Source: Sclerurus mexicanus (Eukaryota; Chordata; Aves; Passeriformes; Furnariidae). Taken from it: DNA of 64,000 bases. The stretch's first letter is position 1. Each line of letters opens with the position of its first letter. The notes under the pieces are model-generated. The model searched no databases. It saw only the letters and a list, made by a program, of their open reading frames with translations, and was not told the origin of the DNA. The DNA lies in the NCBI GenBank assembly GCA_013396755.1, contig VWZF01005181.1, positions 713,257 through 777,256 on the forward strand, in the 5' to 3' direction. Below are positions 62,384-64,000 of this stretch, piece by piece. Both the position numbers and the translations under genes were made by a program.

Positions 62384-62404
62384 AAGAAAGTGGAGACAAT
62401 CAAA

Positions 62405-62464
62405 ATGAATTCTATGGACAGGCACATACAGCAGACCAATGACCGGCTGCAGTGCATAAAACAG
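62405..62464 (+). CDS. ZMIZ1: ZMIZ1, N-terminal coding segment (partial, 20 codons)
   Basis: ZMIZ1 (ZIMP10) is a nuclear PIAS-like transcriptional co-activator with an SP-RING zinc finger (MIZ type) in its C-terminal half. It is known to work with androgen receptor, SMAD, p53 and NOTCH1. The exon encodes MNSMDRHIQQTNDRLQCIKQ, which I recognise as the conserved start of vertebrate ZMIZ1; the paralogue ZMIZ2 lacks this beginning. In the family this segment opens the N-terminal TPR-like domain reported to bind NOTCH1. The start is supported by an A at position -3, by an in-frame stop seven codons upstream, and by the match to the known N terminus. The remainder of the protein, of more than a thousand residues, lies downstream, beyond 64000. 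Confidence 0.95.
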
Positions 62465-64000
62465 GTAAGCTGAAGGTGGAGGTCATTGCTGCAGATGGGC
62501 ATCGCATATTGTATGGCAGGGTGTTGTGCTTTTACAGTACTGTTGCCCCTTGGAGAGGAGGAGAGTGGTATGAATGAGTCATTGCAATCTCATGAAAGAG
62601 CGAAATATCTGCTGCAAGAGCTGGTGTGTAGACCTCAAATGCCAAACTTTGCTATTCACCTTTCTAAGAAATGTTCAGCCTGAAGAGTCAACAAATCTGT
62701 CTCAGCTGGAAGCAGAGTGTTGCTAGTCCTGCCAGCTCTGTCCCAAGGAGGTCACAGTGGGCAGCCATCAAACAAGTGCTCTGAGCACAGTAATCCACAA
62801 TTTCACTGGGCCAGTTTTGATTTTAATCCAGTAGCTGACCTGAGACCTGCACTGCCTGGAGACTCAGAACTTGGACAGTTGGCATGGCTCCAAGTGCTCA
62901 GAGCAGTTCTTAATCAGCTTGCATGGAGATTCTAAAAACTTCAGTTTACAAGGTAAAATTTTTAGAAGCAACTGTTTGTGAAGATGAAAGACAGTGGGAT
63001 CTGAATCTCATTTACACATTTCGCCCCTGTAACTGTGCTTACAAGTGCTTTTATAACCAAGGGCAACTACAAAGGCAAGGATGGAATGGGCAGAGACCAA
63101 GTTTCCCTGCTTTGCCCTTCTCAGTAAGCTTTGCTCTCTGGGGTTGCAGGCAGTGTGTATCTTCCTCTCACATTTGTACTTAGCCACATGCAAGAATCCT
63201 AAGAGAACTGTCATTGCAGTGGTCCTTTGTAGAGGAGGTGAGCAAGAGAATGGTTTCTCACACTGTTAATATCCTGTGTCTAAATCAATGCATGCATGCA
63301 GCAAACAGGTACATAAATGCAAGTTGCACACAGGTATTTTGGAGATACCAGCTGGATTCAGGAGGTAAGCTCCAAAGTTCATATCTTCAAGCTAGTTGAA
63401 ATTTTCTGAATTACATTGAAAAAGCAGAATAGATTATTCCATGAAATAATGTTCCCAAATCATTTTCCCCTGTTGTCTGAGCAGTTTTCTCTGTCAGTTC
63501 AGGTAACACCATGTTTAGAGGCCAGAGTCCTGCTGTTTTAGCTTTTCATTTGTATTAACTAAGTTAAAAACCTACCTGCCTACTTGTGCTCTAGGACATA
63601 CGTGTATTGCTTCTTGAGGGAGAGCACAGCATTTCTCTGTTCATAGATTTGTGTTGTAGATGAAAGCACACTGAATCAAAGGAACCTTACAACTTCAGAT
63701 ATTCCTTGATTCTATGAGTGTGTGCTTCTCTTAGCTTCATCAATCTTCATCATTATGTTTTGCCATCTTTGCCTAGATGTTAGTGAAAGTTTATATTTTC
63801 TAGAATGTGTTGTAATGCCGAATGTGTGGGGTTTTGCAAGTCTGGCCATGCAGATGCTTTGGGTGATATAAAACAAGAATACAGCTCACACCTAAACCAG
63901 CTGATTTTTCTCTCCGTATTTCCTTTATAAGAGAGGATTTCAGAATAAATCAAACAAAGCTAGTTCATAGGTCAAGGAGCAGAAATAGGAATCTGTTCCC
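62465..64000 (+). other. ZMIZ1: ZMIZ1 intron following the first coding exon (partial)
   Basis: It begins with the consensus donor GTAAGC. The sequence encoding the next expected part of ZMIZ1 (continuing HLQNPANFHNAATELL in the family) does not appear in any + frame before 64000, so the acceptor lies outside the window. Open frames of 60-86 codons here have no resemblance to ZMIZ1. Confidence 0.85.

Larger units (their letters stand above)
62355..62464 (+). other. ZMIZ1: ZMIZ1 first coding exon (5' UTR part plus start of CDS)
   Basis: A 110-base internal exon bounded by a pyrimidine tract and CAG at 62352-62354 and by a donor reading CAG|GTAAGC at 62462-62470. The first 50 bases are 5' UTR and the last 60 are coding. 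Because the exon begins with a splice acceptor, at least one non-coding exon must lie upstream. The exon ends in phase 0. Confidence 0.93.

Noticed and set aside
1..64000. CRISPR arrays, operons, phage or bacterial elements
   Set aside because: None is present. Splicing, CR1 elements and gene density are those of a vertebrate genome, so prokaryotic feature types do not apply.

Overview
The window reads as vertebrate, most likely bird, nuclear DNA from a gene-poor, intron-dominated region. Three things support this. Coding sequence is confined to one short spliced exon. The only clear interspersed repeats are CR1 LINEs, one ending in the octamer-type 3' terminus usual for avian CR1. The rest is single-copy AT-leaning sequence with short homopolymer and G/T-rich tracts. 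Species cannot be fixed from the sequence.

The one gene I can identify is ZMIZ1 (ZIMP10), on the + strand. Its first coding exon lies at 62355-62464, with start codon at 62405 and 20 codons encoding MNSMDRHIQQTNDRLQCIKQ, the recognisable ZMIZ1 amino terminus. It has a good splice acceptor and a consensus donor. The next coding exon is not reached by 64000. Everything upstream is therefore 5' intron, unrecognised 5' UTR exon, or 5' flank.

Layout: 1-7564 non-coding. 7565-9215 holds a nested pair of CR1 elements: a + strand copy split by a younger - strand copy. 9216-55839 is non-coding, with scattered low-complexity tracts, a possible CR1 3' relic near 28846, a 23-base assembly gap at 30715-30737 and two G-quadruplex-type tracts. 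55840-56935 is a bipartite CpG-rich block with a TATA box, a GCCGT pentanucleotide array and a single ambiguous base; it is the best candidate for an alternative promoter, about 6 kb upstream of the coding exon. 56936-62354 is non-coding, followed by the ZMIZ1 exon and then intron to the end.

I found no convincing novel system. The observations most worth checking are the CpG/TATA block and the nested CR1. The many open frames of 60-174 codons lack family resemblance, splice-consistent structure or codon bias that I can see, and I treat them as chance.
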